Below are positions 43,433 through 55,253 of a DNA stretch of 64,000 bases, one piece after another. A model generated the notes under the pieces. That model did no database searches, was not told the origin of the DNA, and saw nothing but the letters and a program-made list of their open reading frames with translations. Position numbers and translations under genes: made by a program. The stretch is from Odiellus spinosus (taxonomy: Eukaryota > Arthropoda > Arachnida > Opiliones > Phalangiidae), in contig OY987237.1 of the NCBI GenBank assembly GCA_963920705.1, forward strand, positions 10,880,601 through 10,944,600. Reading direction: 5' to 3'. How positions within the stretch are numbered: the stretch's first letter is position 1; every line of letters starts with the position of its first letter.

Positions 43433-43956
43433 AAACACGCGATTTTGCACGAGATGACATCCGCCGGGTGCATTTTACTTAGCCGTGATTGGTCGGAGGT
43501 ATTGCTTGTAATTGAATAAAAAAACACTGAATCATTCTCGGATTTTGGTACAATTTAGAGAATGTTTTTCTGAGAAAACAACTCTTATTATTATAGAAGT
43601 AGAATCAATAACCTATTTTTTTGATTTCCCTTTTCCATCTCAATTAAAATACTTATTTTTTTCCGAAGAGTTTCTTATCTTATACTAAAGTAATTCTACT
43701 CTACAAGATACCTTTCATTACATTGCTTTCATATAAATGGACAGCCACTCCGAGAAATCTAAAAAAGACCGTTTACATTCCGGGGCATTTGCCAGCGAAA
43801 AGTATTTTGCCTTTGCGGCAGGGCTCTTCATACGATCAGACGAAGCTTCTTCGTAATGGACATTTTTTTGTTCTCTATATTTTAGTTCCTCCATCTCTAT
43901 TTCGTTGCGAGTCATCAATATACCATTTAGCTTCTCGCTGTTTCGAATATAATACT

Positions 43957-44167
43957 ATAGCTGCGTTCACACTAGGCCTTGGAATCGATTTGAACCGTTT
44001 CAAAACGTTTCTCTGGAGTCGTGTGAACGGGAAACCAGTTTCATACCGATTCGGTTTAAACAACCGATAGATGAAGCTACAATAAATCGATTTATAAAGA
44101 TAATGCGTGAACGCGTGACGCTTAAAACGATTCCTGGCGACTTGATTATCTAGTGTGACCGTAGCTA
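43957..44167. mobile_element. MITE family E, short copy
   Basis: The left end is AGCTGCGTTCACACTAGGCC and the right end CTAGTGTGACCGTAGCT. The interior matches 6627-6922 but lacks its AATCGATTTGATTCGATTTC middle. The termini are the best preserved of the family. Confidence 0.85.
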
Positions 44168-44899
44168 AAAATAATTGTGTGTTTCGATCCACTTTCTCAA
44201 AATTAAGCATATTTCATTTTAATCTTAGCATACTGGTAGAATTGAAATTTATCATTTGAACCTTATCTTCCCTTGTCAATCACTCGAATCTCCATAGCAC
44301 CCAAAAAAATCTTTCTCTAAATTCAACGCACAAATAAGATAAACGAACTACAAAGGTATTTGTTGAGGTTTTTTTTTCTCGGGTACATATGTAGGGCTAT
44401 AAACGGATAACTTTGTTTTTAGCGGGAATCGATAAGTTGATAGAAGGGTTTTCATTTTGGGTCTCCGCTAACTTGTTTCTTTATCTTTTGTGTACCCTAT
44501 AAATGGGCTACGTTGTTTCCTCGATGCCCGGATCTAGTTAGGAAAGTTATGGCCATAAAGTTTGCCCCGAATCTCCCAAGAAACCACTGTATTATTCTTC
44601 TTGAAGAGGAGTGAAAAAACTACTTTTATTCATTTCAGGTTTAGTAATACGAATACATCCGCCCCGGCTTTCGCTATTTTACTTTCACCCTGCACACAGA
44701 ACAGGAGAGTAGGCTTTATGAGAAGTCTGTAAAGGTGCAAACAAGATGATCAAGTAGAGTATACTAACTGCTAAAATTATTGAAAGCTAATGGGCGGCTA
44801 ACCATTTATCTGACAATTCCCAGGTCTTTAAAATAAAATTTCACAAACATTTCTATATATAGTTGCACGTTTTTTCCTCCCAGGTGTAAGAATAGAATC
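44168..44899. other. Intergenic, nothing recognised
   Basis: AT-rich with no exon-like signals or repeats that I can support. Confidence 0.45.
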
Positions 44900-45125
44900 G
44901 AAATTCAAAAATGAAATTTTTAAGGTTCAATTCTAAATATTCGAAGATTTAATAAGAAAAAGGTTCAGTTTTTATTCCTGGAAGAATAAAAAATCAAAAA
45001 AGGTTTAGTTCTGAGACTTGGAAGGCTCATATAGAAAAAGGTTCAGTTCTAAACACTGAAAGGTTCAAATAGAAAGTTTCAGTTAATAAACCCTAGAAAG
45101 TTCAAATAGAGAAAATTTCAGGTCT
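44900..45125. repeat. Diverged tandem array, about 6 units of 38 bp
   Basis: Successive units contain AAAAAGGTTCAGTTCTAAACA and GGAAGGTTCAAATAGAAA in the same order, with decay and length drift. No coding meaning is apparent. Confidence 0.75.
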
Positions 45126-48100
45126 AAAGTAAAGATACCTATTATAAATGTTTATATTCCCAGGTTTGCGTGTGCTCCCAATTCCAAATGTAAATAGACT
45201 TTTATTTACATTAGGAAGTTACAAATCTTTGGAAACCTAAAATTACGAAGGGTAAAAAAGACGCTGAGCACACGTTTGATCAAGAATAGAAAATATATCC
45301 CTATAAGGGTTATAACATGACCAACCAGGAATAAATATTTGCTGCTCATAACGTGGTACGATAGGCAAACATAGTTAATTTTAGTCAGTGACGTCAGTAG
45401 TGGCGAATAACGTAAGGTACCGTGTAGCTACTTGTGAAGAGAAAGGATTAAGAGCCATTTTTTGTACAATGCTTCATAGAAATAATTATGTAGTTTTCCA
45501 TGGGGAAAACATTTTTGGAACCATGGAGCAACACTAGCGGAGGTTAAAATTTCCCTATTGGTTCTCTTATCTGGTATACAGTAACCTGCACTCTCACGTG
45601 ACCTCGGTTTTTAGAATCCTCATCACTAAATCCCTCCATTTTGAAAATAGTTTAGAAACATATACAAAGTAAACTTAACAAGTTAGAACGCGTGAGTCGA
45701 GAATATGATATCTATAAATTGAAATATTGATAAAAATAAGAAAATTTCTTTCTAAGACTCGAAATAAACCAGAAAAGAAGAAAAAAAATCTATTTAAAAG
45801 AAGCGAATTTAAGAATAAATATAAAAAAAAAAGCCAAAAATCGAAGTACGGGGTCATTAGGGCGAGAATGGTGGAACTAATATAGGCTAGTCTTTTCAAC
45901 TTGGGGACAAGAAACGTTGTCGAAAAAAATATTTAAAAGAAAGTGTTTTCTCGAAGAAAAATAAAAAAATACCAAAGAAAAGGGAATGAACAAAAGATAG
46001 AATTCTTGAAACTTTGCCCAAAAGAAATTCCGAAAACTTAAATTCCGGCCCTCTCCGTTCACTAAATGAGCTTTTTAAGCATGGAAGAATTATACCCAAA
46101 GCCCAAACGTGTCAACGACTGTACCAAAATCTCTCGCATTTCAAAACGACATTTGAGGGTCCCTCCAACACTAACCACTACATCTCTTAATAGTATTTTC
46201 TGAGACCATCATCGATACTTCACATTCGTCCTACTGTTAAATTTACAAGTAAATTTAATTTCATCGCCAAAACCTACGTCAGCTGTGATTAACTAGCAAA
46301 ACCACGTGCCGAGTCTTAGAAATTAACCAAGGCTTAGCTGCTAAGTCAAGTGTTAAAAAAAACCCATTGAGTGCAATACGTTAAACTGTTTAGCTCGAGC
46401 TAGGAAGATTAAGGGGCTTCCTAGGCTCCTACCTTGTTTGACGTATTTTGTTCAATCTTTTAAAGGGAGGGTGAAGAGGAAAATACAATTTTAAAACCGT
46501 TGAATGCTTAATCAGATATATATTCATCAATAAAAATTATCTATTTCAATTTGAGCTTATAAGCGAACATGGATGGGAAATCTCGAAAATGTAGAGACAA
46601 ATAGCGACACCAATCTTTAGTTAGAGCATTAGAAGCTTGTAACTGAATATAGAGATATTATTCGGTTATTTTTGCGCTATGAATGGCTTGGTTCTAATAA
46701 ACTAGAAATAGAAGCTACACGCGATCTTCGAGAGTCTGTTTTATGACCACCTTCTCTAATAAAAAAGCATGATGGCAACCACGAAAATAAAAGAATCTTC
46801 TAGTTATATCTACGATGAGAATCGACCGTAACCAAAGTCGGCAACCCAAGGTACCGAGTTTTTCAACAACACTTTAAAAGAGCAACGTTCCTTTCTCCCC
46901 TTTGAACCGCGGTCAATTTTCACGATGAAAAAATACTACTTATCCTACACAGGATGATTTATTCCCCACTATACTATACCGAAAGAATACGATATAGATT
47001 CTCCGGCGTTCCAGTCGTAAAAAAGATAATGTTCTCCATAAGTTTTAAAGATTGAAAGCTCAAGCCCGATCTAAAACTAGTTCGACCCCTAAAAGACGGA
47101 ACTCGAATATCCGCGGTTACTTGATTTTTTCAGACGTTTCTCGTTGAATTAAACTCTACCTCGGACTTGGGAAAGAATGAAAATATAACTGGCCTTTGAG
47201 ATTAGGATTGCGCCAAAAAGATTTACCGGGTTAGGAGATCTATTAGAGAGCGAATGGCCTAATCTTCGAATTTTTATTTTTGGCTTAAGTAATAAAATAC
47301 GGCGATATTCATTTTCTCACTAAAAATAACATTTTATCGATAATAGTATTGGCTTTCATTAAAATTGGAAAACTAGGTCTCTACCTTAGAAAAATCACCG
47401 TCCATAGAGGCCTTTCGGATTTTTAAAGCTAAACAATGTAATCCTTTAAAATGTCAGTTACAGCAATCCACGCGTTTGAGGGGAAAAAGTTGAACAATCG
47501 GCTTATCGTTAAAGCGAGCGCTTACACTGTATTTAGGAGATGAAAGAGACCCCTCCTACAAACCCTGATAATGGTTGAAAGCGGGTCAAAAGCAAAATCC
47601 TATATAGATACATGAATTTTACAGAACATTTGGTACGGCGAATTGGTGGCATAGTTGGAATTTGGTGAAGTGGCAATACACTCCATTATTTACTGCCTTT
47701 TTAAGCTACTAACCCTTTTTTATCGGCCATTTTCCTTGTCTCTGGCGGTTGCTATTGCTACAGCTAAGATTAAATCCCCCAAAATCCGCTCTTATAAATT
47801 TGTTCTAGCCCCATACAAATCGAGTCTCAATTTTAACAACATTATCACCGGAACGCGCTTTAAAATAATCTTTTTCTTTTTTCGGGCGTAAGCATCCGTT
47901 GTTATAGAAAGTAATAAAAGATACAATATTTTCATTACTTTTTTCCCTACACTGTATTGTATACCCTCATCGAAAAATGATCACTCTTTCAGTGTGTCCC
48001 CGATTCCCCCTTTCGACTCTCGCGTCGTTCTGTAGTTATTAATATCATTTATCCAACTTTCAAACAACGAATCGTCTTGATTCAGGCAGTGGGGGTGGAG

Positions 48101-48825
48101 AACCGGTAAGGTGACAACAAAATGAGCGTCCTGAAAATAGCTTTCGGTAACCCAATCACGAAGACCGTGGGGAGAATGACGAAAGGTAGAATCGGGCCTT
48201 ATATAACGTCAGGCACCGACAATCAGTTTCTATCAAAGTTTTCTTCCCATCATCACAGCGTCGAGTGGTTGTGGATCCCCCTGCCTTAGCGTCTTCACTG
48301 CGCGACTAACCTATACGTTAACGACATTTTCATGGGGCGAACTTCTCCGAAAGCGACGGGCAATGATTTCCTCGTTAACGTTCCCTTCTTTTACCTTAAC
48401 CCTAACATCTGCTAACGCCGCGCGACGATGCAAGAACGTACTATCTACCGTTTTAGGTTTATTCGGACTCTTAATTAAATTACATTTGTATGGTTTCAAC
48501 TAAGGTAAATGAAATAAGTTTTATAGTTTGAAACTTAATTTGTTATATAATATAAATTATTGAAGGTTCTGTTACGTAAAATCTTTCAGCTCAAGGGACC
48601 GAATGAAACGATAAGTAAGATTCTGACCTTTGGTGAATTTGGGACTATTAACAATGGACATATATCTTAATATATAAAGATTTTTTTGGGGGAAGCTTTG
48701 TGGCACACCATCTCCTTTTCAATCCAGTTATAAGAAGCGCGTGTGCTCGAAAGTTAACCAAAAAACATTAAAGTTTTTGAGGTTTTAAAAAATAAAAATA
48801 AATAATTTATATTTCACCATTATTA
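45126..48825. other. Long intergenic stretch, one weak exon candidate
   Basis: Mostly A/T-rich and without recognisable genes. The minus-strand frames at 45675-46099 are driven by A runs on the plus strand. The only exon-like signal is at 48311-48499 (separate entry). Confidence 0.45.
48311..48499 (-). other. Possible terminal coding exon, weak
   Basis: On the minus strand a pyrimidine-rich tract and CATTTACCTTAG precede an open frame LKPYKCNLIKSPNKPK ... HENVVNV with a stop. Its base composition is more coding-like (Arg/Val/Glu-rich, GC-richer) than the flanks. I found no matching upstream exon, no start and no nearby AATAAA, so it stays a candidate only. Confidence 0.2.
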
Positions 48826-49250
48826 ATAATCTTAAACTCGGAGCTAAAAATGGAACAGCTTTTGAATTTATTTTCGGAATCATCAGACCAAAAGATGTAT
48901 TCGAGTATTTTTTCGGAATTTTTAGACACGTTTTTGGCGTTTAAATTAATTTATGAAGTTTGGTAAAATTTGAAAAAAAAAAAAAAAGTATATATAAATT
49001 CGGGCCAATCATATTATTTCAGCCTACAACTGTGCTTAAAAAAAGAATATGCCGGCGTTTGACCACCAAGCACAGTTGAAGGCTGAAATAATATGATTGG
49101 CTAGAATTTATATTTATGTTTTTTTCAAATTTTACCAACCTTCATAAATTAATTCCGAAAAAAAATCTCCAATATGTTTTATGGCATGATGATTCCGCAA
49201 ATAAATTCAAAAGCTGTTCCATTTTTAGCTCCAAGTTTCCCTTTAATATT
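48826..49250. mobile_element. Long inverted-repeat element G (about 200-bp arms)
   Basis: The left arm (48826-49037) runs from CTTAAACTCGGAGCTAAAA to ATTTCAGCCTACAACTGTGC. The right arm (49069-49250) is its imperfect reverse complement, from GCACAGTTGAAGGCTGAAAT to TTTTAGCTCCAAGTTTCCC. The loop is about 30 nt. Internal indels make the left arm longer. A poly-A/poly-T pair sits in the middle of each arm. Confidence 0.87.
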
Positions 49251-50066
49251 AAAACATTAGTGTTAACAATAAAGGGAATCATATATGAAGAAACAAATAG
49301 ACGGAAAACTATTTGAAACTAAAAACCAAGTTCTACGAATCAAAGGTAGAAGAAACATAAATCTCAGAGGCACCCTAAAAAGCTAACCTTCTATACTCCT
49401 CTCGCGATACCCTCTATATGATAGCATATATGGTTTCATACGCAAAAGCTCAAGTTACTACAGTTGGGCGCCCAAACTTCGATCTTTGCGGGATCTATCC
49501 TTCCCAGCCGTTTCCATCCTTTTTATTTCTCCCAAGAAACTATTTCAGCTGTTGCTTCAAACTAAGCCGCAACCAATTGTCACTTTCATTTCCGGGCGAG
49601 CGCGTATTTACTTTTCCTATATACGTATATATTCATCTCGGAGATTTTACGACTACAGCGACCCCACTGACATCTGTCCGTTCTTGGATACTCTTTAAAT
49701 GATGCGGGGAGCACCAAAACGAAAACTCGCGATGGAATTATATCAGTCCGTCCCAATTTGAAACGTCAAAATAGTTCAAACTCGACAAGTGTTATATCAT
49801 AAGTCGGGACTAGTTTACCCGATGTTAGCGCCTCTTAAAAGGTACGTTTTTAAGGACCGGAAGTTAAGGCTCGCTTGAATGTAACGCCAAAAATAGTGAA
49901 ATCGACCGTAAGCAACCTTCTGAGTTACGCGGGGTGAGACCTCGGTATCACTGCGCATGAGCTCATGGCATGAGCATGAAGTGACGGCGACGTGTCATCC
50001 CCTTTGCGTGTCTGCTACAGAAGGATACCTACACCCTTTTTCTACGAACGAAATGACTAATTGGGA
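49251..50066. other. Intergenic, no gene supported
   Basis: Two overlapping plus-strand frames (49418-49702 and 49486-49698) are both open in a pyrimidine-rich patch, which argues for composition and against coding. No splice pattern. Confidence 0.4.
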
Positions 50067-50236
50067 GGCAATTCAGGATCTCCATGAATACCGCCAAGCC
50101 TATTTTTCGGGTAAGTTTTATTTCTAGTTTAATACTTGTTTTGTTAACTTATTATTGGGGGATTAGGCCTATTTAAGCGACAAGGAATCGATAAAAACTC
50201 ATTTGTTATTAGGTTGCATTTCCCCTTTAATTACAG
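50067..50236. repeat. MITE family B, right-half copy
   Basis: GATCTCCATGAATACCGCCA, TTCTAGTTTAATACTTGTTTT, GGATTAGGCCTATTTAAGCG and the closing TTGCATTTCCCCTTTAA follow the right half of 34020-34447. The left half is missing. Confidence 0.75.
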
Positions 50237-50854
50237 TTGGCGAAAAAAAAAACATTTTTCGTGAGCTCAAATTAGGGTCTGTTTTCACTGAGAGCTGATC
50301 CGAGGTGGTTTCCTAGAAAATTACAAATCCGCGTAGCTGCGGATTCGCGCTCGGTGAAAAAGGACTCTTCGAAATCTCAGCATTTTTAACACACTATTCA
50401 TATTCGCTCGACGGAATCAGGAAAAATTCGCAGAGTCTGAACCAGTCCTAACTCGACCGTTGAAAATTCCGCGTGGGACTAATTCCTGAGGTTTATCCTT
50501 CTCTCTCTCTCTCGCTAGTGTCATTTTGGACTGTTATTACGACACGGCGGTGAAATTATAGGGCTAACTTGAAAAACAGAGAAGGGGTTATATCTCGGTA
50601 TAGTACAGAAGAGGAAAAATTTCCAGTCCTTTTCATTCTCAAACGTCATTTGAGTCGTTTCTTTCAAATGGTCTTTGGTTCTTCTTAAATAGCAAAAGAA
50701 AAGGGCGTACATTTTAAACAAACTGAATTTTAAATTACGAGAAAAACGCAATGGTGATGAAATCTGGGACTATATATAATAAACACCTAAAAAAATCTCC
50801 GACTAACGGAGGAAAAATAATTTCAAATTTCCATGCAATGTGAACAGAAGATGC

Positions 50855-50915
50855 TTAAAACCATTTCGAGCGATTTAATTTTCGGTTTGATTTTACCGTG
50901 TGACTGTAGCTTAGG
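50855..50915. repeat. MITE family E, right-end fragment
   Basis: TTCGGTTTGATTTTACCGTG followed by TGACTGTAGCT matches the right end of family E. Confidence 0.55.
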
Positions 50916-52210
50916 TAGACGAAAAACGTTACAATGGGTAAGTAATCGACTAAAGAGCTCTATTATCTCTACAATAGTTGGCTATTGTTGAAATCTACGA
51001 AACAGATTGCGTCTTTAGAATGAGATTTTAAATTGACAATCTGTTTGGCATCAATTTACAGGATCGTCTGAAAACAGAATTGTAAGGGCGCAATATATAT
51101 ATTTTTTTTTCGAATCGGGGATCAGCTCGATCTGTTCAACAATGAAATTTCCCAAGAGACAACTCTCATTTCTCCCTTTCTTGAACTTCGAACTTTTAGA
51201 AGCGTGTTCCATTCATCGACAACCAACAATATAAGAGTAAAGCGATAAATTTCTCCACTATCATAAGCCCTTATCGAACACCTTAGAAAGAACGAAGTTA
51301 GAATCGCGCCAATCTCTAAAAGGTGCTCCATATTTGCTATTCACTCATCTTTACTCTTCCATAGACATACGTTTATAACGACACCTGTTGAGTCTTTAAA
51401 TTTAGCAGAACTTACGTGTTTAGTATCTGCATGCTTTAATTTTTATACTGAATTCAACTTGGATATATATATTATTACTACCAAGCTCCTATTGAAGACC
51501 TAAGAACGAACGAATAAGGCCTATGATCTAAGCTTCTGCTAATGTTTGCTAGTCATTCTTTGGTGCGTGCTTCCACGTTAAAGGCGGATTAAACACAATA
51601 AGCTGATTATAAAAACAAATTATACGAGGTGGAGTTATTGCCTCAAAGGATATATCTAGCATAGAGTGTGAATTTAAACCCCCCATAAAATCTGATATAG
51701 AACTTGCTTTCTCCGAGTATGTAGAGGTGGTATAAAATACCAAAGGCCGCCATTACCGGTACCCAGTTCTATTTTTGCAGGTAAATCCAATAACAGAAAA
51801 GCTACACCTCTGTCTGAATACGTATATATATATACATACATATCTCGTCGAAAGATAGCGCCGAGTCTGATGTGCACGCGAACTCAAAGTAGCTATGGGC
51901 TATCTTCAATCGATAACTGTACAACAATACCGATACCGCGACCGTCTTAAGTCTACTTAACCCCTAGCGCTACAATACCCATTCCCTTATCTTCAAGATT
52001 ATTGGTTATTCCGCGCCTTACTCTCTACTGTCAACCCCGAGAGTCGCCAAGGTTGATATCATACGTTATTTTTGTAGAATTTAAAACTAACAATCGCAGT
52101 TTACAAAGCGAATGATTCTGCTCAATTGTACAGCTTTTATAGTTATGGTAATATTTCTAAACTCTTTCCGAAATTTAAAATTATTGACGAATTTATATAG
52201 GGTGAGGGTA
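50916..52210. other. Intergenic, no gene supported
   Basis: AT-rich with a TA run near 51824-51845. Open frames at 51122-51331, 51549-51743 and 51674-51877 (minus) are short and without domains. Confidence 0.45.
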
Positions 52211-52512
52211 AAACAAAAAACCATTGAAGTGAACATGAAGGCGTTTAAGTAACCAAAAACCCCTTGAAGTGAACAATAACCCCTTGAACTGACCATGAAC
52301 CTCTTGAACTGACCAACAACCCCTTGAAGTGACCAAGAACCCGTTGAATTTACCAAGAGCACCTTGAAGTAACCAAGAACCCCTTGAAGGAACCAGGAAG
52401 CGGTTAAAGTAACCATAAAGCGGTTGAATTAACCCTGAAACGGTTGAAGTAACCATGATGCAATTGAAATACCCATGAACCCGTTGAAGTACCACAGAAC
52501 CCAAAGAAGTAA
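52211..52512. repeat. 20-bp tandem array, about 15 units
   Basis: The unit is about AACCCCTTGAAGTGACCAAG. Clusters of like variants (CGGTTGAA units together, CCCCTTGAA units together) suggest local turnover. Two minus-strand frames run through it as low-complexity repeats and are not genes. Confidence 0.92.
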
Positions 52513-53988
52513 CAAGATTTTATGGTGGTTTAGGGACCTCAAAAAAAAAGTAGGGGGCTCAAAATTACCAGAAAATTTGTTCTATACATATATAAAATTG
52601 TAAAAATTTAAAATTTGATATTACATAGGTGGTCAGAGTAAGATCATATTTTCATTCTTCAAATTTTTTTTAGTCTCGCTGTATGTTTTAATATAATATA
52701 TTAGGATATATAGCTATATAATCGACAATATATAAAAAAACGTTCGCTATAGGATAGTTCGAGTGTTTCTGCTTTTTGCACTTCAATTCTATTGATAAAA
52801 ACGAGGAAGGGTAGAAATAATAAATTCAAATAAAGAATAGCGAGGATACAGGTTTGAAGTTTATTTACGAAGACATCCCTTGGATATTAAGCTATCTGGA
52901 ACTTCCAGCTGCTTCCTGCCTAACCTTTTTTATAGTGTTATTCAAACTGTGATATAATGTTTTTTATATATATATTTTCATGCCGAAGACAGGGTCAGAA
53001 AAACTGGTGTTCATTCGAGCGTTTACTTTCGACTTTTTCGAATTACTCTAGAAAAAAAAAAAAAAAAAAAAAAAAAATTCCCATCCGACCCTTCACTTTC
53101 TTATTCAACTTATGGGTATCTCATAAAAACCATTTGGTTAAAATTAGCAAAAGTCTCCCTTTTTAAACAAAAACGTTACGTCATCCCACGAAACAGTCTA
53201 TAAACATCGTAAACTCAAATTAGCTCTGCATAGCACATCACTTGCCATCAAAAATGCTAAACCTTTCGTGGCCTAAGCTAGTTAGTTCCATGGCAATGGT
53301 TTTACTATATATGTTGGTTGTGTGGGAGAGGCCTTTCCAATGACATATCACTTTTATCACTGTGCTTTTAGTGATATTCGGTATAGCTATTGAGAAAATA
53401 GGCTGTGAAATCGGCATCAAGTTGCTTCGGCATAAAATAGCATTATCTCGGGCTTTAACTAGACCTTGTATACGATTACGAGACTATATACCATATCTTA
53501 CGATTTCGCGCCAGAGTTTGAACTTGGAGGAGACAAGGTTTGAACAGGAAGGGCATTTCAGTTAGTTTGTGTCTCCATCTATTAGAAATATATATATTTA
53601 ATTGAGATTTATTTATTTTTTAATTATTTTATTAATTATTATTGTACGAATATAATTTAACTGTGGTTAAAGATGACTTTTAAACAAGTCAAGTGTTTAA
53701 GGATATCGGCTTACAGCTGGCAGCATCGAATTAAAGGGAAATTTGTTAAAAGCGATGGATATTGATGTTTAAAGGGAGTTGACAATATGGGAAAAACTTG
53801 GGCGCATTGATACATCATGTTAAACCTCTTATTGAAAAAGTATTTGTTAATAATTCCCCCAATATGATGAGTAATATTAATATTATTATTGCAAAAATTT
53901 AATTTTTAATGATCAGAAAAAAGCCTATAACTTTCATTAATATTCGTCACTCCTAATATAAATAAATGTATAAAACTTTCTAAAAAAA
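52513..53988. other. Intergenic with a 26-A run
   Basis: A perfect run of 26 A lies at 53052-53077. No exon or RNA gene is recognised before the 5S gene. Confidence 0.45.
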
Positions 53989-54107
53989 AGCCAACGGCAC
54001 GCAGTGTTCCCAGGTGGTCTCCCTCCCAAGTACTGACTGCGCTCGACGCTGCTTAACTTCGGTGATCGGACGAGAACCGGTGTATTCAGCGTGATATGGC
54101 CGTTGCC
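53989..54107 (-). rRNA. 5S ribosomal RNA, copy 1
   Basis: Complete 5S gene on the minus strand, 119 nt, part of the large ribosomal subunit and transcribed by RNA polymerase III. It starts GGCAACGGCCATATCACG and ends TGCCGTTGGCT, the two ends pairing as helix I except for a G.G at position 2. The internal control region is intact: A-box region AAGTTAAGCAGCGTCGAGCG and C-box region GTCAGTACTTGGGAGGGAGA. The motifs TGAATACACCGGTTCTCG and TCCGATCACCGAAGTTAAGC are close to insect 5S. A run of eight T directly follows and would end pol III transcription. Ends are set by helix I pairing. Confidence 0.96.
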
Positions 54108-55134
54108 GAAAATCCATTGTTCAAATTCCTTGACATGGGTTCAATTACACGCGCTTTTCTCTAGTTTCGAAACTAAATATCTTTCCATAATGCTGTTACC
54201 CTCAAATTAAATTATTCACACATCTACCACCAGGTTATCATGAGGAATTACCTCACGGATACCGTAAAACGTCTAAATAAACACTCGTAGAACATTGAGA
54301 AATAGCATTATAGGCAAAGAGAACAGTTATGAGTAAACCAGGTCATCAGAACATATTACTCTGAAAAAGAGTTCCCTTCCATAGCAAGGTAACCTTTGGT
54401 TCATCTTGATTCTGGATTAAAGTGTGACTACCACTTGAAATAACATGAACATTTGAATAATTTTTTGTCTCTTTGAGGGCTTGACCCCAATGAGTTAATT
54501 GCCATTTTAAGAGTGCTATCTAACCAAGAATATTACGCAAAGATAAAGAAGCAAGAAGTTATTAGAGATAGACAAAGTTATCCGTAATATCAGGGGCACA
54601 CAACCAAGTAAATGTATAGAGTCTATGCCACGTAATTTTCCTTATTGATCTGAGTTATAGCGTGAATTTCCTTTAGAAAAAAAATCAAACTTTCCCCCAC
54701 TAGGTAATTGTCGCCATCCTTTGAAAATATATTTACTTGTTAATGAAGAATAAACATTTTTTAATCTACTTATTAAAATATATCTAAGTAATTTAAGAAT
54801 TATTTAAGAGTTGTAAAGGGATTTTGAAAAAGTTAAAAAACTCAACCTGTGTACTGGAGACAAACACAGAAATAAGGTTTCTTATGGCTAAAAATTCTAC
54901 ATGTATCGATTATTATATTGGTCGCAGCACAAAGTGCAAATCATGTCAATATTTTCCACATTGCAATTCTCACCACTCTACATAGTTACGATTAAAGTTA
55001 CATATTGCGCCAATTATCTCTAAAGTGGTTTATTTTTATCTCGAATATATATATAAAAAAATTCATTTGTTGCGATATTGATAAATAATAAGTCCTAATT
55101 TAGTTAATTTTTTGTTTTTAAATCTAAAAAAAAA
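54108..55134. other. Spacer between the two 5S genes
   Basis: 1027 bp of AT-rich sequence with no similarity to the flank of the other 5S copy that I can see, apart from TCTAAAAAAAA at the gene ends. No gene is recognised. Thus the two copies are not a simple tandem 5S repeat. Confidence 0.5.
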
Positions 55135-55253
55135 AGCCAACGGCACGCAGTGTTCCCAGGTGGTCTCCCTCCCAAGTACTGACTGCGCTCGACGCTGCTT
55201 AACTTCGGTGATCGGACGAGAACCGGTGTATTCAGCGTGATATGGCCGTTGCC
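55135..55253 (-). rRNA. 5S ribosomal RNA, copy 2
   Basis: By eye identical to the copy at 53989-54107 over all 119 nt and in the same orientation, 1146 bp away. The terminator is a run of ten T. The upstream flank on the minus strand contains TTTATAAAG about 20 nt before the gene, a possible upstream TATA-like element that copy 1 lacks. Overlapping open frames in this region are shadows of the RNA gene. Confidence 0.96.

Noticed and set aside
52087-52504. Two overlapping minus-strand frames of 103-109 codons
   Set aside because: Both traverse the 20-bp tandem array and translate into repeated low-complexity sequence in two different frames.
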